Source: Streptomyces sp. CHD11
GTDB lineage: Bacteria > Actinomycetota > Actinomycetes > Streptomycetales > Streptomycetaceae
Direction of reading: 5' to 3'
Assembly (NCBI RefSeq): GCF_018638295.1
Contig: NZ_JABTTS010000009.1
Location: 48,783 to 96,621, forward strand
Length of the DNA stretch: 47,839 nucleotides
The stretch's first letter is position 1, and every line of letters starts with the position of its first letter. Shown piece after piece: positions 15,605 through 27,292 of the stretch. The position numbers and the translations under genes were made by a program. The notes below the pieces were generated by a model. The model was given only the letters and a program-made list of their open reading frames with translations. It ran no database searches and was not told the origin of the DNA.

Positions 15605-16402
15605 TCAGAGGGTGAGGACGGGCCGGGTGGAGGAGGACTCGTAGAGATCCTCACCCTCCGGGCCGTACACGAACTCGGCCATGGCCGGGTTGCGGTGGGC
15701 CGTGGCCAGGGGCAGCCATGCGAGCAGGTGGCCGTGGCCGCCGCACACCGACTCGCCACCGTCTCCACCGTGGACCGCCGTGACATCGCTCGTCAGCTCG
15801 GTGCGGTAGGTGTCGTAGGCGATGCGCAGGCCGAAGGCGCTCAGCCGGTTCTGGGGGCCTGTGCGGTCCCCGTGGGGAACGCGGTCGAGAGGGCAGTCGT
15901 TCCCCCACCGGAACAGGGTTCCCGCACCGGCTCCGCAAGCGTGCTCCCACTCGTCGGAGCTGGGCATCCGCAGGCCGCGGGCCGCGAGAACGGCCGGCAT
16001 GTCACCGGGCAGCGCGGTCAGGTTCTCGTCCTCCACGGCCATGAGCACGGTGGCCAGGACGACGCTCCGGCGCGGGCTGAGCACCCGCGCGAGGTGCTCC
16101 CGCAGGTCGGGGCCGTAGCCGAAGCCCTGTTCGAGGACCTCGGCGCAGTCGGCAGTCTGCTGCGGGGTCGGCCGCCAGTCGTCCAGGTCGAAGCCGAGGG
16201 ACACCGGCCCTCCGGGTATCAGAGCGAACTCCTGCCCGTTCCGCTCGATCCGGACGCGATGCAGCGGGGCACCGAGGTGCTCCGTGGTCTCCACGAGGGT
16301 CACCCGGCCGTCCACCGAACGAGCGGCCTCCTCGGCGACGCGGCGTGCGGTGGACAGTTCGAAGGAACGCCACCGGTCGAGTGTGAGCTCGGCGAGAGAC
16401 AT
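15605..16402 (-). CDS. Degenerate formylglycine-generating-enzyme-fold protein
   Basis: A 265-residue protein of unclear function whose middle resembles the FGE-sulfatase (SUMF1, C-type-lectin-like) fold. The segments FALIPGGPVSLGFD, LRMPSSDEWEHACGAGAGTLFRWGND and FGLRIAYDTY parallel the family's 'iPGG..mG', 'LPtEaEWEkAArgg....PWG' and 'fGl.dm' blocks. The Cys pair used by true FGE is not obvious, so it is more likely a structural or ligand-binding relative than a formylglycine generator. I chose the ATG at 16402; an in-frame GTG at 16432 is equally possible, as neither has a clear binding site. It stands alone, convergent with mrx1. Confidence 0.75.
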   Translation of the reverse strand: MSLAELTLDRWRSFELSTARRVAEEAARSVDGRVTLVETTEHLGAPLHRVRIERNGQEFALIPGGPVSLGFDLDDWRPTPQQTADCAEVLEQGFGYGPDLREHLARVLSPRRSVVLATVLMAVEDENLTALPGDMPAVLAARGLRMPSSDEWEHACGAGAGTLFRWGNDCPLDRVPHGDRTGPQNRLSAFGLRIAYDTYRTELTSDVTAVHGGDGGESVCGGHGHLLAWLPLATAHRNPAMAEFVYGPEGEDLYESSSTRPVLTL

Positions 16403-16499
16403 GGACCGCAGTGTCGCACCCGGGTCGGACACAGCCGACGGCCACCGCTTCCGTGCTGGACGACCGCGGCCGCGAAGGCCGGTGTCCGAGCGGTTCGCA

Positions 16500-16534
16500 G
16501 CGGGGCGGCCGCCTCGGAGGGAGGGCCGCCCCGC
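16500..16534 (-). terminator. Terminator downstream of nudC
   Basis: An 11-bp perfect stem (GCGGGGCGGCC at 16500-16510 and its complement at 16524-16534) with a 13-base loop, 16 bases past the nudC stop codon on the minus strand. Confidence 0.7.
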
Positions 16535-16550
16535 CGCGTGGCGTGCCGGT

Positions 16551-17495
16551 TCAGAAGGTGTTGCGGGCGGGCAGCTCCTTGCCGTACCAGCGTTCGATCA
16601 GGCGGGCCGCGATCGAGATGCCGTACGGCGGGAGCACCTCGCCGGACTCGAAGGCGGCGCCCAGTTCGTCGCGGGAGAACCAGCGGGCCTCGTGGATCTC
16701 GTCGCCGTCCACGTTGATCTCGGTCGTGGTGGCGCGGGCGGTGAAGCCCAGCATGAGGCTGGACGGGAAGGGCCAGGGCTGGCTGGCGATGTACTCGACC
16801 TCGCCGACGCCGATGCCGACCTCCTCGTGGACCTCGCGGCGCACCGACTGTTCGATGGATTCGCCGGGCTCGACGAATCCGGCGAGCGTGGAGAAGCGTC
16901 CTTCGGGCCAGTGGACCTGGCGGCCGAGGAGGATGCGGTCGTGGTCGTCGACGACGGCCATGATCACCGCGGGGTCGGTGCGGGGGTAGTGCTCGGCACC
17001 GCAGGCGGGACAGCGGCGGATGTGGCCGGCGGCGGCGATGACGGTGCGCTCGCCGCAGCGGGAGCAGAAGCGGTGCAGTCGCTGCCAGTTCTCCAGGGCG
17101 ACGGCGTGCACCATCAGGCCCGCCTCTCGCGGCGCCAGGAGCAGGCCTGCCTCGCGCAGGCCCGCGGGGCGGGCGGAGGCGTCCATGCGGCCCGGCAGGT
17201 TGTCCTTCTGCAGGGCGAAGTAGCTGACGCCGTCCTCGTCGCACCCCAGGAAGTAGCGGTGTGCCTCGGTGAGCGGGGCCTCGAAGGACGGGGTCATGAC
17301 GAGTTCGGTGCGGCCGTCCGCCGTCTCGTCGATGAGGACCTGACCGCCGGAGACCACGAAGCAGCGGGTCGAGGGGTGGCTCCAGGCCGCCGCGAGCCAT
17401 GCCTCGTCGAGCCGGTGGTGGGCGGCGCGGTCGATGCCGCTGGGTGCGGTGAGCGAGATGGGGCGGTCGGCGGTGTGGTCGGTCCAGGTGGTCAC
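16551..17495 (-). CDS. nudC: NAD(H) pyrophosphatase NudC
   Basis: A 314-residue NudC, which hydrolyses NAD(H) to NMN(H) and AMP and can remove NAD caps from RNA. A four-cysteine zinc ribbon (CSRCGE and CPACGAEHYPRTDP, near residues 143-170) is followed by the Nudix box (GFVEPGESIEQSVRREVHEEVG in two adjoining parts, near 208-229) and by SQPWPFPSSLM, the SQPWPFPxS signature that specifies NADH. The GTG at 17495 was chosen because GGAAG lies upstream and the N-terminal extension before it is Arg/Pro-rich and non-coding in character. It corresponds to Rv3199c. Confidence 0.95.
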   Translation of the reverse strand: MTTWTDHTADRPISLTAPSGIDRAAHHRLDEAWLAAAWSHPSTRCFVVSGGQVLIDETADGRTELVMTPSFEAPLTEAHRYFLGCDEDGVSYFALQKDNLPGRMDASARPAGLREAGLLLAPREAGLMVHAVALENWQRLHRFCSRCGERTVIAAAGHIRRCPACGAEHYPRTDPAVIMAVVDDHDRILLGRQVHWPEGRFSTLAGFVEPGESIEQSVRREVHEEVGIGVGEVEYIASQPWPFPSSLMLGFTARATTTEINVDGDEIHEARWFSRDELGAAFESGEVLPPYGISIAARLIERWYGKELPARNTF

Positions 17496-17634
17496 GAGTG
17501 CTTCCAACTCCCCCGGGGGAACGGATCGGGTCGGCGGACGGTTCGGCGGGCGGTGCCGGGTCCGGCGGCGCACGGGGGCGGCGGGCCGTACCGGTGTGTC
17601 CCGCGCGGGCGGCGGGTTGTGCGGCGTGGGGCGG

Positions 17635-19047
17635 TCAGGGGGCGTGCCACCAGTGCTCGGCGAGGTCGCCCCACAGGTGGGCGCTGGTCTCGGCGCCCTT
17701 CAGCAGCAGGTCGAGTTCGACTTTCTCGTTCGGGGCGTGCCAGCCGTCCGACGGGACGGAGATACCGAGGAAGAGCACCGGTGCGCCGAGTACGTCCTGG
17801 AGGTCGGCGGCCGGTCCCGAGCCTCCCTCGCGCGTGAACAGTACGGGTGTGCCGAAGGCGCGGCCCATCGCGCGGACCACGGACCTCAGGGCGGGGTGGT
17901 CCAGCGGGGTGAGGCAGGGACGCGTGGCGGGGCTGAAGGAGATCTCGTGGCGGATGCCGTCGGGGAGCTGCCCGGGCACCCAGTCACGGACGGCGTCGGC
18001 CACGTGCTCCGGGTCCTGTCCGGCGACGAGCCGGAAGGAGAGCTTCACCATGGCGGAGGACGGGACGACGGTCTTGCTGCCGGGTCCCTGGTAGCCGCCG
18101 CCGATGCCGTTGACCTCCGCGGTGGGGCGGGCCCAGACGCGTTCCAGGGTGCTGTATCCGGCTTCGCCCCGGGTGCCGTGCGACTTGGCGGTGCGCAGCC
18201 ACCGCTCCTCGTCGAAGGGGAGCGCGGCGAAGAGCTCGCGTTCCCGGTCGGTGAGTTCGACGACGCCGTCGTAGAAGCCGGGGACGGCGACGCGCTCGTG
18301 TTCGTCGTGCAGGGCCGCCACCAGGCGGGCGACGGCGGTGGCCGGGTTGGGGACCGCGCCGCCGAAGGAGCCGGAGTGGATGTCCTGGTCGGGCCCGTAC
18401 AGCCGGATCTCGCACTCGGCGAGTCCGCGCATGCCGGTGCACACCGTCGGGGTGTTCTCGGACCACATGCCGGTGTCGGAGACGATCACGGCGTCGGCGG
18501 CCAGCCGCCGCGCGTGCTGTTCGACGAGGTCCCGGAAGTGCGGGGACCCGGACTCCTCCTCGCCCTCGATGAGGAGTTTCAGGTGGACGGCCGGGGTGGT
18601 GCGGCCGGTGGCGGCGAGGTGGGCGCGCACACCGAGGGTGTGGAAGAAGACCTGCCCCTTGTCGTCGGCGGCACCGCGGGCGTGGAGGCGGTTGCCGCGG
18701 ACGACGGGTTCGAAGGGCTCACTGTCCCAGCCGTCCTCGCGGGCGGCGGGCTGTACGTCGTGGTGGCCGTAGACCAGCACGGTGGGGGCCTCGGGGTCGG
18801 CGGAGGGCCACTCGGCGAAGACGGCCGGGGCGCCGGGGGTGTGCCAGACCTCGGCGGCGGGAAATCCGGTCTCCTTGAGCTTGGCGGCGAGCCAGTCGGC
18901 ACTGCGGCGCACGTCGGGCGCGTGCTCGGGCTGCGCGGAGACGGAAGGGATGCGCAGCCACTCCACGAGGTCGTCGAGGAAGGCGGCGCGGTGCTGCTCG
19001 ATGCAGGTACGGACGGCGCTGACGGCACTGTCAACGGGGTGGTTCAT
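17635..19047 (-). CDS. M20-family metallopeptidase (dipeptidase)
   Basis: A 470-residue M20 dizinc peptidase, likely a dipeptidase or carboxypeptidase acting in the cytoplasm. The metal-binding motif GHHDVQP is at residues 94-100, the bridging aspartate lies in ARGAADDKG (near 129), EGEEESGS (161-168) holds the catalytic glutamate, and EGGSGPAAD and the final GWHAPNE provide the last ligands. The size fits the family (about 450-480). The ATG at 19047 is taken as start. The gene is only 10 bases downstream of adnB and so probably belongs to the adnAB transcript. Confidence 0.93.
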   Translation of the reverse strand: MNHPVDSAVSAVRTCIEQHRAAFLDDLVEWLRIPSVSAQPEHAPDVRRSADWLAAKLKETGFPAAEVWHTPGAPAVFAEWPSADPEAPTVLVYGHHDVQPAAREDGWDSEPFEPVVRGNRLHARGAADDKGQVFFHTLGVRAHLAATGRTTPAVHLKLLIEGEEESGSPHFRDLVEQHARRLAADAVIVSDTGMWSENTPTVCTGMRGLAECEIRLYGPDQDIHSGSFGGAVPNPATAVARLVAALHDEHERVAVPGFYDGVVELTDRERELFAALPFDEERWLRTAKSHGTRGEAGYSTLERVWARPTAEVNGIGGGYQGPGSKTVVPSSAMVKLSFRLVAGQDPEHVADAVRDWVPGQLPDGIRHEISFSPATRPCLTPLDHPALRSVVRAMGRAFGTPVLFTREGGSGPAADLQDVLGAPVLFLGISVPSDGWHAPNEKVELDLLLKGAETSAHLWGDLAEHWWHAP

Positions 19048-19057
19048 GTTCTCGAGC

Positions 19058-22000
19058 CTATCGGCCCGCGGGGGTGTCCTCGGAGTGCGGTATCTCACCG
19101 GGCGGCTCCCCGAGCAGCAGTCGCTCCAGCTCCGCGCGTCCGGGCAGGGCCCCGGGCCGGACGATGTCACCGGTGCGTACGTACAGGAAGGCGGCTGTGA
19201 CGTTCTCCACCGGGATGCCCTGCTGCTCGGCCCAGGCGAGACGGTAGACGGCGAGCTGGAGCGGGTCGGCGGTGCGGCCTCGGCCGGTCTTCCAGTCGAC
19301 GATCTCGTACGTCGTCCCCTGTGCGCCGTCCTCTCTGTACACGGCGTCGATGCGGCCGCGGACGACGCGGCCGCCGATCGTCAGCTGGAAGGGCGCCTCC
19401 ACGCGGTACGGCGTGCGGCGGGCGTACTCGGTGTGCTCGAAGGCCTCCTTGAGGGCCTCCAGGTCGCGCTCGTCGTCGATCTCGGCGTCGCTGCCGGGCA
19501 GCTCGTCCGGGTCGAGCATGGGCAGGGTCAGCGCCTCGAAGCGTGCCTCGACCCAGGCGTGGAAGCGGGTGCCGCGGCGGGCCGCGGGCTGCGGCGGGCG
19601 GGGCATGGGGCGGGCCAGTTCCTGTGCGAAGCCGTCGGGGTCCTCGGCGAGACGGAGCAGCTGGGACGTGGTCAGCGAGGCGGGGAGCGGGACCTCGGTG
19701 ACGGCCGCGCGGGTGCGCAGCAGCTCTCCGGTGAGCGCGTCGAGGTCGCGGTCCCAGGATGCGAGCGTACGGGCCTCCTCGGGCGTGAGGGGGTGCTCCT
19801 CCGGCGGTCGGGCGGGCCGGCGCCGCTCCGTGCGGGGGCGTCCGCCGGCTTCGGGGGGTGTCGCCTGGTGCGGGACGGTGGGGCGGCCGGTGGTCCAGGA
19901 GTCCCGGTCGCCCGGGTCGCCCGGGTCGCCCGCATAGCGCGGCTCGTCCGGCTCGTCCAGGTCGCCCGGATAGCGCGGCTCGTCCGGGTCGGTGTCCGCG
20001 AAGGGGTCGTGCCCGGGGAGGGCGTCTTCCGCGGGCCAGGGCTCGTCGTCGTCCGGTGGTGGCGGCCAGTCCGGGTCGTCGTGGGTCTCCGGATCGTGTA
20101 CGGCCGTGGCGGGGCCGTCCGGGTGCGCGGCGAGGCCGTCCAGGTGGGCGAGGACGGTCTCGGCGGCCGCGCGCCGCAGGACGAGGGCGTCGTCGTCCAG
20201 GGGCAGCGGCCACACCTGGTCGTCGCCGGCCCGGCGCAGGGCGGGGTTCTCCTCGTCCTCGGCGGGCTCCTCCGCCCACGCCTCGATCTCGCCGTGTCCG
20301 GCGGCGCAGTGATCGTGGAGGGACCGGAGAAAAGCGGAGGGGCCGCGCGGCTTCTTCTGACTGGGGCCCCACCAGTGGCCGGAGCCGAGCAGCAGGGAGC
20401 GGGGGCGGGTGAAGGTGACGTAGCCGAGGCGCAGCTCCTCGGTGTACTGGTGGTCGTTCATCTCCTGGTGGAAGTCCTTCAGGCCGCGGGCGTCCCAGGA
20501 GGGGACGTCGGGCAGGGTGTCGGCGTCGCCGCGCAGGGCGTGGGGCAGCACCTTGCCCTGCGCGGTCCACTTCTCCCGGCCCCGGCCGCTGGGGAAGGTG
20601 CCGGTGACCAGTCCGGGGACGGCCACGACGTCCCATTCGAGGCCCTTGGACTTGTGGGCGGTGAGCACCTTGACGGTGTTCTCGCCGCCGGGCAGCGCGT
20701 TGTCGAGGCCCTTCTCGTACTGGGCGGCGGTGCGCAGGAAGCCGAGGAAGGCGAGCAGGCCGGCCTCGCCGTCGCCGGCGGCGAAGGATGCGGCGACGTC
20801 GAGGAAGTTGGAGAGGGTCTCGCGCCGGCGGGCGGCCAGGGCGTGCGGGGACGCCGACAACTCGACCTCCAGGCCGGTGACGGCGAGGACACGGTGCAGG
20901 ACGTCCATGAGGGGGTCGGCGAGAGAGCGGCGCAGGTCGCGCAGTTCGGCGGCCAGGCGGGCGAAACGCACGCGCGCGTCGGCGGAGAAGGGCAGACGGT
21001 CGTCGTCGCCGTGGCCGTCGAGCGGTGTCTCCAGGAAGGTGTCGAGGGCGTCGGCGAGGGAGATCACCTCGGCCGGGTCGACGCCCTCGACGGCTTCGGC
21101 GAGCCGCCGGTCGGGGTTGTCGTCGTCCTCCACGCGCGCGTGGGAGACCAGCAGCCGCGCGCGGCGCCCCAGCAGGGCGAGGTCGCGGGGTCCGATGCGC
21201 CAGCGGGGGCCGGTCAGCAGCCGTACCAGGGAGGCGTTGGCCCCGGGATCCTGGAGGACTTCGCAGACGGCGACCAGATCGGCGATCTCGGGCAGGTGCA
21301 GCAGCCCGGACAGGCCGACCACCTCGACGGGGACGTCCCGGGCGACGAGGGCGCCCTGGATCTCGGCGAAGTCCGTCGCCGTGCGGCACAGGACGGCGAT
21401 CTCGCCCGGCGCCTTTCCGGTGTTCACGAGGTGGGCGAGGGAGTCGGCGATCCAGTCGATCTCCTCCGCGTGGGTGGGCAGCAGGGCGCAGCGGACGGTG
21501 CCGTCGCGTTCGGCGCCCGGGGCGGGGCGGAGTGCCTCGACTCCCGCGTGCATGGCGCGCAGGGGCTCGGCCAGTCCGTTGGCGAGGTCGAGCAGGCGGC
21601 CGCCGCTGCGGCGGTTCTCGCTGAGCGACTGACGGGTGGCGGGGCGGCCGTCGGCGCGGGCGAAGTGGTCGGGGAAATCGTCGAGGTTGGCGACGGAGGC
21701 GCCGCGCCAGCCGTAGATGGCCTGGCAGGGGTCGCCGACCGCGGTCACCGGGTGGCCGGTGCCGCCGCCGAAGAGTCCGGCCAGCAGGACGCGCTGGGCG
21801 ACCGAGGTGTCCTGGTACTCGTCGAGGAGGACCACGCGGAACTCGTCGCGCAGGGCGCCGCCCACCTCGGGGACAGCGGCGAGCCGGGCGGAGAGGGCGA
21901 TCTGGTCGCCGAAGTCGAGCAGATCGCGTTCGCGTTTGGCGGCCCGGTAGCGCAGCACCAGTCCGGCCAGCTCTCGCCGCGCGGCGGCCGCCTCGGGGAC

Positions 22001-22687
22001 CTTGCGCAGATCGGCGTTGGTGAGCTTGATGTGCTCCAGGGTGCGCAGCAGCTCGGCGTCGTGGGCGCGCAGGTCCTCGGGGCGCACCAGATGCTCGGCG
22101 AGCTCGCCGTCGAGGGTGAGGAGGTCGCCGACCAGGTCGGGGAAGGAGCGGGTGAGCGCCGGGTAGGGACCGGGTGCCTCGCGCAGGACGCGCGCGGCGA
22201 GCTGGTAGCGGGTGGCGTCGGCGAGCAGCCGGGAGGTCGGTTCCAGGCCGATGCGCAGGCCGTGGTCGGTCAGGAGGCGGCCCGCGAAGGCGTGGTACGT
22301 GGAGATCACCGGCTCGCCCGGGGGGTTGTCCGGGTCCGACGGGAAAGGGACGGCGTGAAGCGCCGTCGCCGAGGGGCGGTGGCCGGGTGACGGGAGGGGG
22401 TCGGGGTCGGTGACGCCGGCCTTGAGCAGCGCCTTGCGGACGCGTTCGGCGAGCTCACCGGCGGCCTTGTTGGTGAAGGTCAGGCCGAGTACCTGTTCGG
22501 GGGCGACCTGGCCGGTGCCGACGAGCCACACCACGCGGGCCGCCATCACCGTCGTCTTGCCCGACCCCGCTCCGGCCACGATCACCTGCGGGGCGGGCGG
22601 CGCGATGATGCAGGCCGTCTGCTCCGGGGTGAACGGGATACCGAGGAGCTCCTTGAGCTGTTCGGGATCGCTGATGGGGGCGGGCAC
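19058..22687 (-). CDS. adnB: AdnB: helicase-nuclease subunit of the AdnAB double-strand break resection enzyme
   Basis: A 1209-residue UvrD-like motor with a C-terminal RecB-type nuclease. Walker A VAGAGSGKTT lies near residues 37-46; LLDEYQDTSVAQR is motif II; VGDPCQAIYGWRGA is motif III; LTAHKSKGLEWDVV is motif V. Residues about 820-960 are an acidic Asp/Pro-rich linker. The nuclease has GTRFHAWVEARFE, GRIDAVYR, YEIVDWKTGRG and QLAVYRLAW. AdnAB processes DNA ends for recombination in mycobacteria; AdnB is the downstream gene (Rv3201c), as here. The start is a GTG 100 bases below the adnA stop. M. tuberculosis AdnB is about 100 residues shorter, the difference lying mostly in the linker. Confidence 0.92.
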   Translation of the reverse strand: MPAPISDPEQLKELLGIPFTPEQTACIIAPPAPQVIVAGAGSGKTTVMAARVVWLVGTGQVAPEQVLGLTFTNKAAGELAERVRKALLKAGVTDPDPLPSPGHRPSATALHAVPFPSDPDNPPGEPVISTYHAFAGRLLTDHGLRIGLEPTSRLLADATRYQLAARVLREAPGPYPALTRSFPDLVGDLLTLDGELAEHLVRPEDLRAHDAELLRTLEHIKLTNADLRKVPEAAAARRELAGLVLRYRAAKRERDLLDFGDQIALSARLAAVPEVGGALRDEFRVVLLDEYQDTSVAQRVLLAGLFGGGTGHPVTAVGDPCQAIYGWRGASVANLDDFPDHFARADGRPATRQSLSENRRSGGRLLDLANGLAEPLRAMHAGVEALRPAPGAERDGTVRCALLPTHAEEIDWIADSLAHLVNTGKAPGEIAVLCRTATDFAEIQGALVARDVPVEVVGLSGLLHLPEIADLVAVCEVLQDPGANASLVRLLTGPRWRIGPRDLALLGRRARLLVSHARVEDDDNPDRRLAEAVEGVDPAEVISLADALDTFLETPLDGHGDDDRLPFSADARVRFARLAAELRDLRRSLADPLMDVLHRVLAVTGLEVELSASPHALAARRRETLSNFLDVAASFAAGDGEAGLLAFLGFLRTAAQYEKGLDNALPGGENTVKVLTAHKSKGLEWDVVAVPGLVTGTFPSGRGREKWTAQGKVLPHALRGDADTLPDVPSWDARGLKDFHQEMNDHQYTEELRLGYVTFTRPRSLLLGSGHWWGPSQKKPRGPSAFLRSLHDHCAAGHGEIEAWAEEPAEDEENPALRRAGDDQVWPLPLDDDALVLRRAAAETVLAHLDGLAAHPDGPATAVHDPETHDDPDWPPPPDDDEPWPAEDALPGHDPFADTDPDEPRYPGDLDEPDEPRYAGDPGDPGDRDSWTTGRPTVPHQATPPEAGGRPRTERRRPARPPEEHPLTPEEARTLASWDRDLDALTGELLRTRAAVTEVPLPASLTTSQLLRLAEDPDGFAQELARPMPRPPQPAARRGTRFHAWVEARFEALTLPMLDPDELPGSDAEIDDERDLEALKEAFEHTEYARRTPYRVEAPFQLTIGGRVVRGRIDAVYREDGAQGTTYEIVDWKTGRGRTADPLQLAVYRLAWAEQQGIPVENVTAAFLYVRTGDIVRPGALPGRAELERLLLGEPPGEIPHSEDTPAGR

Positions 22688-22787
22688 ACACAGAATCTAG
22701 CGGCGGGCACTGACACCGGAAGCCGACCGAGCCATCGGTACGCGTATCACCGCAGGTCGGGAGAGGTGGTGCGATGCGTCACGCTCG

Positions 22788-26462
<3,675 letters not shown>

Positions 26463-26680
26463 GTGGTTCGCCGGTCCTGGTGGGTGTGCTGTGGGGTCCT
26501 TCGCCGCGTGTGCGGGGCGGTGGGCGGGTGATGAAGGGGACACGCTCTGCCGACGCTACGCCGGTGAAAATCGCGGAGGCATACCTTCCGCTTCTTCCCT
26601 CCGGCCCCTCACGGCGCACCTGTCCCGCATCTCACGAACGTACGTCATGCCACGGATGTGCCGTGTTTCCCCCGGACACG

Positions 26681-27106
26681 TCAGAGGTCACACGGCAGCG
26701 TGCGCGAGGGTGGAGGCTGACAGGTGTGACCCCCGGTGTCCCCGCCGCCGTCCCATCGCGCGCGTCTCATGTCGAGCCGCGGCACATGGTCCTGTGCGGC
26801 CCGGCTCATCTCCTTCAGCGGTGTGCCCTCCGCGCGGTAGTGGCCGAGGGTCCTCAGCTCATGGCCCGGCAGCAGCACACCGTCCGCGCGGACCACGCGC
26901 CACCACGGCGCGGCTCCCCCGTACAGGGCCATCACGCGCCCGACCTGCCGGGGCCCGCCCTCCCCCAGCCACTCGGCCACGTCCCCGTACGTCATGACGC
27001 GGCCCGGCGGGATCAGCTCGGCCACTTCGAGGACCCGCTCGGCGTACTCGGGCAGGGCATCCGCGTCCTGTGGGCCGCCGTCGGACGGAAGGCTCTCCTG
27101 GCTCAT
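26681..27106 (-). CDS. Alkyltransferase-like (ATL) DNA-binding protein
   Basis: A 141-residue relative of the O6-alkylguanine-DNA alkyltransferase C-terminal domain. It keeps the helix-turn-helix and arginine-finger region (IPPGRVMTYGDVAEWLG, GPRQVGRVM), but the active-site PCHRV is PWWRVV, so the alkyl-accepting cysteine is a tryptophan. Such alkyltransferase-like proteins bind alkylated guanines without repairing them and flag the damage for nucleotide excision repair. The C-terminal 30 residues are Gly/Pro-rich. The ATG at 27106 has GGATGGGGCGG upstream; an ATG nine bases earlier is also possible. It corresponds to Rv3204 and diverges from the flippase-like gene. Confidence 0.9.
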   Translation of the reverse strand: MSQESLPSDGGPQDADALPEYAERVLEVAELIPPGRVMTYGDVAEWLGEGGPRQVGRVMALYGGAAPWWRVVRADGVLLPGHELRTLGHYRAEGTPLKEMSRAAQDHVPRLDMRRARWDGGGDTGGHTCQPPPSRTLPCDL

Positions 27107-27292
27107 CCGCCCCATCCTGCACCACGCCACCGACAACGCGACGCTCTCACGGGTGTGCGGACGACTCGCCCCGGGGCAGCGCCTCGGGCAGACTGTGCCG
27201 CCCCGCTTTTCGACCCTGATGCCCCCTTGTGGCGATACGGCATGCCACCATCGTGCGGGCGGTGACCGGTGATACGAGATCGAGAAGAGACG

